Positions 47,843 through 55,753 of a stretch of 64,000 nt of DNA are shown here, piece after piece. The position numbers were made by a program, and so were the translations under genes. Numbering within the stretch: position 1 is the first letter of the stretch; each line of letters opens with the position of its first letter. The stretch comes from Arthrobacter sp. H35-D1 (GTDB lineage Bacteria; Actinomycetota; Actinomycetes; Actinomycetales; Micrococcaceae). The notes below the pieces were generated by a model. It was not told where the DNA came from. It did not search any database and saw nothing but the letters and a program-made list of their open reading frames with translations. The stretch is taken from contig NZ_JASISP010000008.1 of assembly GCF_030063185.1 (NCBI RefSeq), positions 62,001 to 126,000 of the forward strand, given 5' to 3'.

Positions 47843-49060
47843 TCAGATTGGCAGGGTGGCCTTGCTGCCGACCTTGTCGAGGAGGCCGCTGAACAGTGCA
47901 ATGGCCAGCCCCAGTACGGCAAGTGCCGCACCCACCATCGCCGGGGCGGTGTAACCCCAGCCCCAGGTAATGACAAGGCCGCCGGCAAATGCGCCGAGGG
48001 CGTTGGCCATGTTCAGTGCGGAGTGGTTCAGCGACGAGGCGAGCGTTGGGGCTCCTGGGGAAACATCGAGCAGGCGAGTCTGCAGCGACGGCACGAGCAT
48101 GGACCCGGAAGCTCCAATGACGAAGATCATCACCAGTGCCATCAGTGGGATGTGCACGGTGGCTGCGTAGATCACCAGGATCACGGCGATGAAGCCCATC
48201 ATGGCGTAGATGCTGCCCATGACGGACCAGTCCGCCATCCTGCCGCCAATGTAGCTGCCCGCCACCATGCCCAAGCCGTACAGCCCCACGATGATGGGGA
48301 GGAAGTCGGAGGGGAAGCCGGCAACGTCCGTCATGGTGTTGGCGACGTAGGTGTACACGGCGAAGAAGCCGCCGAAGCCGACAACACCCACCAGCAGTGT
48401 CAGCCAAACCTGGCCGCGACGCAAGGCGCTGAGCTCACTGCGCAAGCTTGCGTCGGGATGGGCCTTCTGGGCCGGGACAAAGATCGAGATGAACACGATG
48501 GTGACGAGACCAATGATGGCCACCAGCACGAACAACCAGCGCCACCCAAATTGTTGCCCCACAAAGGTGGCCAGCGGTACGCCCAGCACATTGGCCACGG
48601 ACAGGCCCATCATGACCATCGAGATGGCCCTGCCCCGTTTGGTGGGTGCCACCAGGGATGCCGCCAATACGGCGGCTACGCCAAAGAAGGCGCCATGGGG
48701 CAGGCCGGCAATGAAGCGGGTGAAAAGCAAAGTTGTGTAGTCCTGGGCGAAAACGGACAGCAGGTTGCCCACGGTAAAGAGCACCATGAGCCCCAGCGCC
48801 AGAGCTTTGCGCGGCATCTTTGCCCCGACGGCCACCAGCAGCGGAGCGCCCACCACGACGCCCAGTGCGTAGGCGGAAATCACATGCCCTGCCGTGGGCA
48901 CGCTGACCCCCACGCCTTCGGCGACATTGGGCAGCAGGCCCATCATGGCAAATTCGGTGGTGCCGATGCCAAAGCCTCCGATGGCCAGCGACAGGATTGC
49001 CAGGGCCACAATGTTTGGGGAGAAGGAGGTGGGCTCGTGCTGGGTTTTATGCAGGGTCAT
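47843..49060 (-). CDS. MFS efflux transporter (AraJ/Cmx-like DHA1 family)
   Basis: Twelve-helix drug:proton antiporter-type protein, 405 residues. GIGTTEFAMMGLLPNVAEGVGVSVPTAGHVISAYALGVVVGAPLL is the hallmark N-terminus of the AraJ/chloramphenicol-exporter group; LPHGAFFGVAAVLAASLV follows, with a second half starting near 210. Substrate is unknown. The ATG at 49060 is close to a GAAAGT hexamer 6 nt upstream. Divergent from the Nudix gene. Confidence 0.9.
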   Translation of the reverse strand: MTLHKTQHEPTSFSPNIVALAILSLAIGGFGIGTTEFAMMGLLPNVAEGVGVSVPTAGHVISAYALGVVVGAPLLVAVGAKMPRKALALGLMVLFTVGNLLSVFAQDYTTLLFTRFIAGLPHGAFFGVAAVLAASLVAPTKRGRAISMVMMGLSVANVLGVPLATFVGQQFGWRWLFVLVAIIGLVTIVFISIFVPAQKAHPDASLRSELSALRRGQVWLTLLVGVVGFGGFFAVYTYVANTMTDVAGFPSDFLPIIVGLYGLGMVAGSYIGGRMADWSVMGSIYAMMGFIAVILVIYAATVHIPLMALVMIFVIGASGSMLVPSLQTRLLDVSPGAPTLASSLNHSALNMANALGAFAGGLVITWGWGYTAPAMVGAALAVLGLAIALFSGLLDKVGSKATLPI

Positions 49061-49175
49061 GAAGCAACTTTCGCAGGGTGGTTTTCCTTCGCTGGCGCAC
49101 GGTGCCGGGCAGGTGGTGCCAGCGCCACTGGGCTGGGTTGTGCCGCGAGAGGCAGCTTCCAGTGTAGTTCGTTAC

Positions 49176-49181
49176 TAGACT
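49176..49181 (+). promoter_or_regulatory. -10 element of a probable leaderless promoter for the Nudix gene
   Basis: TAGACT ends 6 nt before the GTG at 49188 and supports that start over TTG 49185 and ATG 49194. Confidence 0.45.
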
Positions 49182-49187
49182 GGCTTG

Positions 49188-49613
49188 GTGACGATGAAGA
49201 AGCAGATAGTTGGCGCCGCCCTGGTGGACTCCCTTGAACGCCCCGCGAAGCTCCTGGCCGCGAGGCGCACTGCCCCGCCGGAGTTCGCCGGCATGTGGGA
49301 ATTCCCGGGTGGCAAGGTGGAGCCGGGGGAGACCCCGCAGCAGGCACTGCACAGGGAACTGGCCGAGGAGCTGGGGGTGCGGGCCGAATTGGGCATTGAG
49401 CTGGAATGTCCGACGTCGGCGGGCTGGCCCTTGAATGCCAGCGCCGCCATGCGCGTGTGGCTCGCCCGTGTGACGGAGGGAACACCGGAGCCGTTGGAGG
49501 ACCACGACCTGCTGCAATGGGTTGAACTTGACGGTGCAGGGATCTTGGCGCTGGATTGGATCCCCGCCGACCTGCCGATTGTGCACGCACTTGTGGCTTT
49601 TGCAGCCAAATAA
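49188..49613 (+). CDS. Nudix hydrolase, MutT/NudG-like
   Basis: Probable (deoxy)nucleoside triphosphate pyrophosphohydrolase cleaning oxidised or unusual nucleotides. The full Nudix box G-x5-E-x7-REL-x-EE-x-GV is at residues 42-64 (GKVEPGETPQQALHRELAEELGV). Short 141-residue form. The MWEFPGGK lead-in is typical of MutT and of the CTP pyrophosphohydrolase branch, which cannot be told apart here. Confidence 0.9.
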   Translation: MTMKKQIVGAALVDSLERPAKLLAARRTAPPEFAGMWEFPGGKVEPGETPQQALHRELAEELGVRAELGIELECPTSAGWPLNASAAMRVWLARVTEGTPEPLEDHDLLQWVELDGAGILALDWIPADLPIVHALVAFAAK

Positions 49614-49633
49614 TAAAAGGGCCCATGCGGGTG

Positions 49634-49683
49634 TTGAAAACCTGGCACCGTGTGCCAGACTGGGGTTTGAAAACCCCAAGGAG
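49634..49683 (+). promoter_or_regulatory. Candidate promoter and hairpin before the DUF5302 gene
   Basis: TTGAAA (49634-49639) and CAGACT (49656-49661) are 16 bp apart, with a GGCAC/GTGCC palindrome between. A 7-bp hairpin GGGGTTT/AAACCCC (49662-49677) abuts the AAGGAGG ribosome site. Confidence 0.4.
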
Positions 49684-49691
49684 GTTGTGCC

Positions 49692-49883
49692 ATGACAAGT
49701 GGTAAGCACGACGAACAAACCCCCACCGGTGCCAGTGATGAAACGAAGGAAAAGTTTCGCCAGGCCCTGGAAAACAAGAAGAACAAGCAGCATGGCAGCG
49801 TCGAAGCAGCCAATGATGCAAAGATCAGCTCTTCGCACGGTTCTGCAAGCCACAAGCGCGAGTTCCGCCGCAAGAGCGGATAG
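49692..49883 (+). CDS. DUF5302 family protein
   Basis: 63-residue basic, probably disordered protein conserved in actinobacteria; function unknown. SDETKEKFRQALENKKNKQHG and the C-terminal SHKREFRRKSG are the family landmarks. The ATG is preceded by AAGGAGG, the strongest ribosome site in this part. It converges on the radical SAM gene. Confidence 0.85.
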   Translation: MTSGKHDEQTPTGASDETKEKFRQALENKKNKQHGSVEAANDAKISSSHGSASHKREFRRKSG

Positions 49884-49955
49884 CCGACGAAATTTGATGC
49901 TTCCAGCGCGCAGGCCGGGCGAGCGACAGGGCCTGGTGCCAATCCGGCTGGTGCG

Positions 49956-51170
49956 TTAGAAGAGGGTGGGCGAAGGATCGGAAAAGGCGGGAGTCCCCAC
50001 GGGGGTTCCCGCCTTTTGCGACTCTTCACTGCCACTGAATCTGCTGCTTTCGCGCTCTGGTGGCGGCAGGCTGCCCGCCGGGTATCGGGCTTCTTCGCGC
50101 CGGGGATCGTGGACGAACGCTTGGGTGGTGAAGCCGTTGCGGGCTTTCGCTTCGTTGACCCTGGCGGCCAACCATTGCCGGTACTCCTTGGAAGCATAGG
50201 CGCCGCTGCCATACAGGCGCCGGTAGCTGCCCACGAGGGCCGGGTATTCGCGTGCCAACCATTGCATGAACCATTCCCGGGTTCCGGGGCGCAAAAACAA
50301 GGCGCCGGCGCTCACCCCTGTGGCCCCGGCACGCGCCAGGGACGCGAACAGGGCATCCAAGGCTTCCGGGGAATCCGTGAGCCACGGCAGGATGGGCATG
50401 GCCATGACACCGCAGGGCAATCCGGCGTCGCGCAACTTGCCAATCAAGGCCAGCCGAGCCTGGGGAGCAGGTGTTCCCGGTTCCAGCGCCTGTGCCAGTC
50501 CCTCGTCCAGCAGTGCCAGCGAAATGCCGACACCCACGCTGACCTGTTTCCCTGCTGTCCGCAGCAACGGGAGGTCCCGGGCCAATAGCGTTCCCTTCGT
50601 CAGGATGGAAAACGGCGTGCCGGAATCCGCCAAGGCGTTGATGATTCCGGGCATGAGCTTGTAGCGACCCTCGGCCCGCTGGTAGGGGTCTGTGTTGGTT
50701 CCCAGCGCCACGTGCTCGCGCTGCCAGGAAGGCTTGCGCAGTTCCTTGTGCAGGACTTCGGCAACATTGACCTTGACGACAACTTGTGAATCAAAGTCCT
50801 TCCCCGGGTCAAAGTCGAGGTAGCTGTGGCTTTTCCGCGCGAAGCAGTACACGCAGGCGTGGGAGCATCCACGGTAGGGATTCACCGTCCAGCCAAACGG
50901 CATCGAAGAAGTGCTCGGGACCTTGTTCAAGGCCGACTTTGCGAGCACCTCATGGAAAGTGATGCCGACAAACTCGGGTGTCGTGACACTCTTCACCAAC
51001 CCGGCCAAGGGCAGCAACGGCAGGGCTGCCCCGGCTGCTTCCGCTGGGCCGGCATTGTTCCTGTCCTCCTTTCCGGCCGGGGTCGCACGGGGCTGCCCCG
51101 GTACGGGCTGGTTGGTGTCAGCCTGATCGGGGAAGAGTGGCTGGTTGAGCTGTTGACGTGTCCACCGCAT
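49956..51170 (-). CDS. Rv2578c-type radical SAM protein (SplB-related)
   Basis: Radical SAM enzyme of the group containing Rv2578c and related to spore photoproduct lyase. CSHACVYCFAR is the cluster motif; family signatures around it are FVGITFHEVLAKSALNKVPSTSSMPFGWTVNPYRG, FDSQVVVKVNVAEVL, ALGTNTDPYQRAEGRY and SILTKGTLL. 404 residues; MRW at the start and TLF at the end match the family ends. The catalysed reaction is unknown. A LexA box lies directly before the ATG and an intrinsic terminator lies within the last 20 codons. Confidence 0.93.
   Translation of the reverse strand: MRWTRQQLNQPLFPDQADTNQPVPGQPRATPAGKEDRNNAGPAEAAGAALPLLPLAGLVKSVTTPEFVGITFHEVLAKSALNKVPSTSSMPFGWTVNPYRGCSHACVYCFARKSHSYLDFDPGKDFDSQVVVKVNVAEVLHKELRKPSWQREHVALGTNTDPYQRAEGRYKLMPGIINALADSGTPFSILTKGTLLARDLPLLRTAGKQVSVGVGISLALLDEGLAQALEPGTPAPQARLALIGKLRDAGLPCGVMAMPILPWLTDSPEALDALFASLARAGATGVSAGALFLRPGTREWFMQWLAREYPALVGSYRRLYGSGAYASKEYRQWLAARVNEAKARNGFTTQAFVHDPRREEARYPAGSLPPPERESSRFSGSEESQKAGTPVGTPAFSDPSPTLF
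49982..50017. terminator. Intrinsic terminator inside the 3' end of the radical SAM gene
   Basis: AAAAGGCGGGA (49982-49992) pairs with TCCCGCCTTTT (50007-50017), with CCCC/GGGG continuing the stem inside. Both strands end in TTTT, so it can stop the radical SAM and DUF5302 transcripts. It is coding, within the protein tail before TLF. Confidence 0.8.
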
Positions 51171-51178
51171 GGCAATAT

Positions 51179-51194
51179 TAGAACATATATTCTA
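51179..51194. promoter_or_regulatory. LexA box directly upstream of the radical SAM gene
   Basis: TAGAACATATATTCTA has six-base arms with one mismatch and the SOS core GAAC-N4-(A/G)TTC. It ends 8 nt before the ATG at 51170 and overlaps candidate -10 hexamers (TATGTT, TAATAT), so bound LexA would block RNA polymerase. No Shine-Dalgarno fits in the remaining 8 nt. Confidence 0.75.
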
Positions 51195-51376
51195 TCAACG
51201 GGGCAATGCCCGGCATGGAAAGATTTTATTACTCGCCGGTAACAATGTGTCGTGTATCACCCATGCTGGCATTATGGTTGAACCATGGGGCGAAGGCGCC
51301 CCAACTGCCCGGGAGCAGGCGACGTCCCTTCAGGGACATGCGTCCCGCCGGGCAGCCTCACCACCAAGGAGCGGAC

Positions 51377-52876
51377 ATGACGAACCTGGCCACCATCGTT
51401 GGCGCATCTGCGCAAAGCAATCCCGCAGGAGTCGCCATCAAGTTGGACGACATTGAAATTTCCTTTGGGGCCTTGGAAATGCTCAGCGCCAAAGTTGCCG
51501 GCCTGCTGGCTGCGAACGGGATCAAACCCGGGGACAGGGTGGCACTCATTTCGCCCAACCTGCCGCAAATGCCGCCCTTGTACTACGGCATCCTGCGTTT
51601 TGGGGCCATCGTAGTTCCACTGAACCCGCTGTTGAAGGCCCGGGAGGTTGAGTATCACCTTGCCGATTCCGGCGCCGTGCTGGCCTTCGCTTGGGAAGGA
51701 TCCATGGGGGAGGTCGAACCCGCCGCAGCCGCCACGGGGACACGGACCATCCCGATCGACGCAGCGCTCATGGGCGTCGTGTCCGCGGCTGAGGCCATCA
51801 CCGACATTGCGCCGGCAGAGGTGGATGACACCGCCGTCATTCTTTACACCTCGGGCACCACAGGCAAACCCAAGGGGGCCGAGCTGACGCATGGGAACCT
51901 GCTGAGCAATGCCGAGTTGTCGACGCATCTTTTCAGCATCGCCCCCGGGGACGTGATCTTTGGCGGCCTGCCGTTTTTCCATGTCTTTGGCCAGACCTGC
52001 GCACTGAATGCCGCAGTGCTGGGCGGGGCCACCGTGACCATTCTGCCCAGATTCGAGCCGGTCAAGGCCTTGGAGATCATCCAGCGGGACAAGGTCACCA
52101 TCTTTGAAGGCGTTCCCACCATGTACATCGCGCTGCTGCGCGCCCCGGGGCGGGAGAACTATGACGTCTCCAGCCTGCGCGTGGCTGCCTCGGGCGGCTC
52201 GGCGCTGCCGGTGGAAATCCTGCACGAATTTGAAAAGACCTTCTCAGCGACCTTGCTGGAAGGCTACGGCCTCTCCGAAACTTCCCCCGTGATCTGCTTC
52301 AACCAGGTGGACGGGGTCCGCAAGGCCGGCTCCATCGGCACGGTGGTCGACGGGGCGCAGCTGAAGGTGGTGGACGAGGAAGGCAACGAAGTGCCCACCG
52401 ACACCGTCGGCGAGATCGTCGCGGCAGGCGGCTACATCATGAAGGGGTACTGGAAGAACCCAGACGCCACGGCCACCGCCATCAGGGACGGTTGGTTCTT
52501 CACCGGCGACCTCGGCCGCAAGGACGACGACGGTGTGTTCTTCATCGTCGACAGGAAAAAGGACATGATCCTGCGCGGCGGCTACAACGTCTACCCGCGG
52601 GAAGTGGAGGAAGTCCTCTACGAACACCCCGCCGTCGCAGAGGCCGCCGTCATTGGCAGGCGCGACGACGTCCACGGCGAGGAGGTTGTCGCTGCCGTGT
52701 CGCTCAAGGAAGATGCGGACGGGGCCGCAGACCCCGAGGCTCTCGCCGCGGACATCAAGGAATTCGTCAAGGCCCGCGTGGCCGCCTACAAGTATCCGCG
52801 CAAAATTGTCATCATGGAGGCACTGCCCAAGGGGCCGACGGGGAAGATCCTCAAGCGCGAAATTACCATCACCTAG
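51377..52876 (+). CDS. AMP-dependent acyl-CoA synthetase/ligase
   Basis: Adenylate-forming enzyme that activates a carboxylic acid, probably a fatty acid, to its CoA ester. The phosphate-binding motif YTSGTTGKPKGAELTHGNL (about residue 155), GYGLSETSP, GWFFTGDLGRKDDDGVFFIVDRKKD and the catalytic lysine near the C-terminus (KGPTGKILKREI) are all present. 499 residues from ATG 51377, with AAGGAG 5-6 nt upstream. The acid cannot be told. It converges on the SIMPL operon; an 8-bp GCCGCCGG/CCGGCGGC hairpin fills the gap. Confidence 0.93.
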   Translation: MTNLATIVGASAQSNPAGVAIKLDDIEISFGALEMLSAKVAGLLAANGIKPGDRVALISPNLPQMPPLYYGILRFGAIVVPLNPLLKAREVEYHLADSGAVLAFAWEGSMGEVEPAAAATGTRTIPIDAALMGVVSAAEAITDIAPAEVDDTAVILYTSGTTGKPKGAELTHGNLLSNAELSTHLFSIAPGDVIFGGLPFFHVFGQTCALNAAVLGGATVTILPRFEPVKALEIIQRDKVTIFEGVPTMYIALLRAPGRENYDVSSLRVAASGGSALPVEILHEFEKTFSATLLEGYGLSETSPVICFNQVDGVRKAGSIGTVVDGAQLKVVDEEGNEVPTDTVGEIVAAGGYIMKGYWKNPDATATAIRDGWFFTGDLGRKDDDGVFFIVDRKKDMILRGGYNVYPREVEEVLYEHPAVAEAAVIGRRDDVHGEEVVAAVSLKEDADGAADPEALAADIKEFVKARVAAYKYPRKIVIMEALPKGPTGKILKREITIT

Positions 52877-52924
52877 GCCGCCGGGTGATCGGTCGGCAAG
52901 GCTGTCAGGCTGGAACGCCGGCGG

Positions 52925-53578
52925 CTACTCCAGGAACCAAGTCGTGGTGACAGCCAGGGAGACGTTGCTTTGGCCCGGCTCGATCGCCATGGCGCTGTCC
53001 GTGGACATGGCGGCACGGGCCATCATGGGCCGCGGCATCCCGTCGTCGTGGCCTGCGCCTTCCACTACGTGGGCCACGGCACCCAGCGACCGCCCTGCCA
53101 GCTGGGCGTATAGTTCAGCGGCCCTTCGCGCGTCGGCCCAGGCCACGGCCCTGGCCGCATCCTGGGCCGCCGAAGGATCCGAAACTACGGGGGACATGCC
53201 GTTGAGCCGGACACTGTCGCTGCCGGTGTCCACCACGGCGGCAACCACGTCTTCGGCTCCCTGGTCATAGCGCAGCGCCACGCTCAGGGTGCTGGAGACG
53301 GTGTATCCGGTCACCACGGACCCGCTGCCTTCCTGCCAGCGGGTGTCCACCCGGACGTCGAGCGAGGAGGAGCTGATCACGTCCCGGGCGATGCCTTGCG
53401 CCACGAGCGTGGCGTTGACGGCGTTCATCGCCGCACTGGCGCTCGCATAGGCCTCGCGCACCGTGGGGCGGGCGGCCTCAATGCCAATGTTGATGTTGAA
53501 ATAGTCGGGGACGGCTTGGACCGTGCCCCTGCCGGTGACGGTAACCGTGTTGCTGGTGGTGTTTTCGGAATGGATCAT
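52925..53578 (-). CDS. SIMPL-domain (DUF541) protein
   Basis: 217-residue protein of the SIMPL/DUF541 family, whose members form ring-like oligomers of uncertain role. Family landmarks are TVTVTGRGTVQAVPDYFNINIGIE at the N-terminus and RAVAWADARRAAELYAQLAGRSLGAV in the middle. There is no signal peptide, whereas many homologues are exported. Its ATG overlaps the preceding stop (ATGA). It is the last gene of a four-gene coupled operon. Confidence 0.9.
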   Translation of the reverse strand: MIHSENTTSNTVTVTGRGTVQAVPDYFNINIGIEAARPTVREAYASASAAMNAVNATLVAQGIARDVISSSSLDVRVDTRWQEGSGSVVTGYTVSSTLSVALRYDQGAEDVVAAVVDTGSDSVRLNGMSPVVSDPSAAQDAARAVAWADARRAAELYAQLAGRSLGAVAHVVEGAGHDDGMPRPMMARAAMSTDSAMAIEPGQSNVSLAVTTTWFLE

Positions 53579-54171
53579 GGGTGGTGCCTCTCCTCGGGTT
53601 CCGCAGATCGTGCGGGCTTGGCTGGGACGGGATGCTGCTGGACGGGCCGTTGCCGGACTGCGTTGTTGCGGACTGGCTTGTTCCGGACAAGCCGGAGCAG
53701 GCAATTGACGACGGCGGGCAGCCTGGCCACGGTGGGAAGTTCGCGGTAGCCGCCCTGCTGGAGACCGGCATGGCGTTCAAAGAAGTTCCGGCTCCCGGGA
53801 TTGCCGGTGCGCCACAGGGACCAGGCGGCGCAGGCGGCATAGAGCGGGAAGAAGAGCAAACCCAGGCAGCACGCGTACTGGCTTGCGTGCCGGGCCTCGT
53901 GCCCCAGCAGCTCGGGCCGGGAGTCGATGAAGGCCCGGTCTGCCCGGTAAAACACAACGTTGCCAACGGTGAAAGCGCCGGCAAGGGGAAGCTTCGGTTT
54001 GTAGTGGGTGCCAAGGAGCAAACCCTGCGGACCCTTTTCCACGCGCGTGCGGCTGAGTCCGGCCAGCAGGAGTCCGGTTGCGGTGGAGAGGTTGAGGGCA
54101 TTGGCGGCGGCGCGGATTCGGTGGCCGGCGGTCATTGAATGGCCGGCTTTCACCGAATGGCCGGCGTTCAT
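53575..54171 (-). CDS. Membrane-associated protein with HEARH (HExxH-type) motif
   Basis: 198-residue actinobacterial protein of unknown function. GHEARHASQYACCLGLLFFPLYAACAAW combines an HExxH sequence, typical of zinc peptidases, with a following membrane helix; RNFFERHAGLQQGGY comes next and could give a third ligand. Upstream are ALNLSTATGLLLAGLSRTRV and GAFTVGNVVFYRADRAFI. The C-terminus is rich in basic and proline repeats. ATG 54171 overlaps the stop of the gene before it (ATGA); an internal ATG at 54135 is possible. Peptidase activity is only suggested. Confidence 0.75.
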   Translation of the reverse strand: MNAGHSVKAGHSMTAGHRIRAAANALNLSTATGLLLAGLSRTRVEKGPQGLLLGTHYKPKLPLAGAFTVGNVVFYRADRAFIDSRPELLGHEARHASQYACCLGLLFFPLYAACAAWSLWRTGNPGSRNFFERHAGLQQGGYRELPTVARLPAVVNCLLRLVRNKPVRNNAVRQRPVQQHPVPAKPARSAEPEERHHP

Positions 54172-54833
54172 TGGGGGGCCTTCATGGGGGTTGCCTTTCC
54201 GGGAAGGATGGTGGTTTCGGTGACGGTGAGTCCTGCCAAGGCCTTGGCCGTGTCCGGTTTGGAGTTCTCGCAGCCATCCAGCGGCCACTGCACGTTGATT
54301 GCCTTGCCGGCAGCATTGACAAGCCACAACTCGGGGACCAGCTCGGCATAGTCGAGGCAGGACACGTTGTGCGCACGGTCGCTGGGTTCGGCCAGTGCGG
54401 CCAGCAGGGCGGTGTAGTCCCCGGCGGTGTAGTCCCCGGCGAGGTGCTCCCTGGTGACAATGGCTTTGGCGGCGGTGGTGGCAGTGGAGGCGGAAACCTG
54501 CTGCGACCACGTGCAGAGGACTGCATCGACGGGGATGAAACCCTTCGGCACCCGTCCCTTCTGTTGGAGTGCGGGATTTGGGGCATCCGTATTCCAGCCC
54601 ACGGCCGTTGAACAGTCCACAGTGTCCTGCAGTGCTGCCGGTTCTGGCTGGTAATGGGGGGTACAGGCCGTCAGAAGCAGCACCGCGGCGGTGGCCGCAA
54701 TGACGGCCTGGGCCATCCAGACCCTGGGCCGTGCGGCACCAAATGCTGCGCCCGTCGCCGGAGCAGACTTGGTCGGAGCGGACCTGAATGGCGCGGACCT
54801 GACCGACGCTGGTCTGGTCGGAGCCGGCGTCAC
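54168..54833 (-). CDS. Putative lipoprotein, paralogue of the neighbouring lipoprotein gene
   Basis: 221-residue exported protein with a hydrophobic segment ending in the lipobox-like LLLTAC (about residue 56). The mature part has four or more cysteines and the segments PHYQPEPA, REHLAGDY, LLAALAEPSDR and NAAGKAINVQWPL shared with the upstream gene. A five-residue duplication, AGDYTAGDYT, is present here only. GTG 54833 forms a GTGA overlap with the upstream stop. The N-terminus before the lipobox is long and basic. Function unknown. Confidence 0.78.
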   Translation of the reverse strand: MTPAPTRPASVRSAPFRSAPTKSAPATGAAFGAARPRVWMAQAVIAATAAVLLLTACTPHYQPEPAALQDTVDCSTAVGWNTDAPNPALQQKGRVPKGFIPVDAVLCTWSQQVSASTATTAAKAIVTREHLAGDYTAGDYTALLAALAEPSDRAHNVSCLDYAELVPELWLVNAAGKAINVQWPLDGCENSKPDTAKALAGLTVTETTILPGKATPMKAPQ

Positions 54834-55576
54834 TTTGCCCCTCCGGAGGCGGGCCCGCCAGAGGGGGTGCCCGGCAAGGGTGACGGCTGCGAGTGTGTTC
54901 CCGACACGGGGACGTGGAGGGTGGTGCTGGAGGTGACAGTCAGGTTGGCAAGGGCCTCGCTGACTCCGGGCTTGGTGAAGTGGCATGCCGTCAGTGGCCA
55001 CTGGACATGGACCGCCTTGCCTGCGGCGTTGAGAAGCCACAGGTCGGGGATGATTTCAGCCATCGCCGGGCACACACCCCCGTTCTGACGGTCGCTGGGT
55101 TCTGCCAAGGCAGCCAGCAGTGGTGCGTAGTCGCCGCCGAGGTGCTCCTCGACAATGGCGTATCCGGGATCGGACTCCGACTTTGGCGACGGGCCCACAG
55201 GCGGAGGTCCGGAAGGCAGGTTGAAGTCTTCGCGGCAGCGCACCACGCCGGCCGTCGCAAAGCCTTCAGGAACGCTGCCCCTGGCGAACGACGCCGGGTC
55301 CTTCAGTTCCGCTGCGCCCATGCCGGGCACCGCAACGTTGCAGTCGTATCCGGCAAGGGCAACGGCCGGCTCCGGAATGTAATGGGTGGTGCCGCCGGGC
55401 ATCAGCCCGCAGCCTGCCAGCCCCACTACAACGAACACCGGCACAGGGAACACCATCGCAGGGAACGCCACAGCACGGTGCGCCGCAGCAAGGCTCCCCG
55501 GCGCACGGGGAGCGAGCAGCGGCCGGGGCGTGTCCGGCGTCGTGCTTCCCGGGGGGAGGGCGGCGGAGGTGCTCAT
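54830..55576 (-). CDS. Putative lipoprotein, first gene of a four-gene coupled operon
   Basis: 248-residue exported protein. A hydrophobic stretch with VFVVVGLAGC (lipobox LAGC) near residue 57 is followed by THYIPEPAVALAGYDC, REDFNLPSGPPPVGPSP, EEHLGGDYAPLLAALAEPSDR, LWLLNAAGKAVHVQWPLTAC and a proline/glycine-rich tail. It shares the second half with the next gene, so the two are tandem paralogues. ATG 55576 follows TACGCT by 7 nt. No known family is recognised. Confidence 0.78.
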   Translation of the reverse strand: MSTSAALPPGSTTPDTPRPLLAPRAPGSLAAAHRAVAFPAMVFPVPVFVVVGLAGCGLMPGGTTHYIPEPAVALAGYDCNVAVPGMGAAELKDPASFARGSVPEGFATAGVVRCREDFNLPSGPPPVGPSPKSESDPGYAIVEEHLGGDYAPLLAALAEPSDRQNGGVCPAMAEIIPDLWLLNAAGKAVHVQWPLTACHFTKPGVSEALANLTVTSSTTLHVPVSGTHSQPSPLPGTPSGGPASGGAK

Positions 55577-55583
55577 GGGGCAC

Positions 55584-55589
55584 AGCGTA
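55584..55589 (-). promoter_or_regulatory. -10 element of a probable leaderless promoter for the lipoprotein operon
   Basis: Minus-strand TACGCT ends 7 nt before the ATG at 55576; no Shine-Dalgarno is seen. Confidence 0.4.
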
Positions 55590-55660
55590 GCAAGGCACGG
55601 GCGGGCGCGGGTCACGCGGCGGTAAAGAGCCCGCGTCGATTCAGCAGGCAAGGGGCGGAT

Positions 55661-55690
55661 TCAAATCAGGCTGGCCGCGTCAACTAGACT
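55661..55690 (+). promoter_or_regulatory. Candidate promoter of pheST
   Basis: TCAAAT (55661-55666) and TAGACT (55685-55690), spacer 18 bp, about 60 nt before the pheS ATG. No T-box or leader peptide is visible. Confidence 0.35.
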
Positions 55691-55753
55691 GGAACAGGCG
55701 GGATGAAGCTACCCCGCCGCTTACTCGCACACGAGCTTAGGTAAAAACAGTAG

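Noticed and set aside
48023-49237. 404-codon plus-strand frame opposite the MFS exporter
   Set aside because: Rich in His, Gly and Gln from complementing membrane codons; no start signal or domain.
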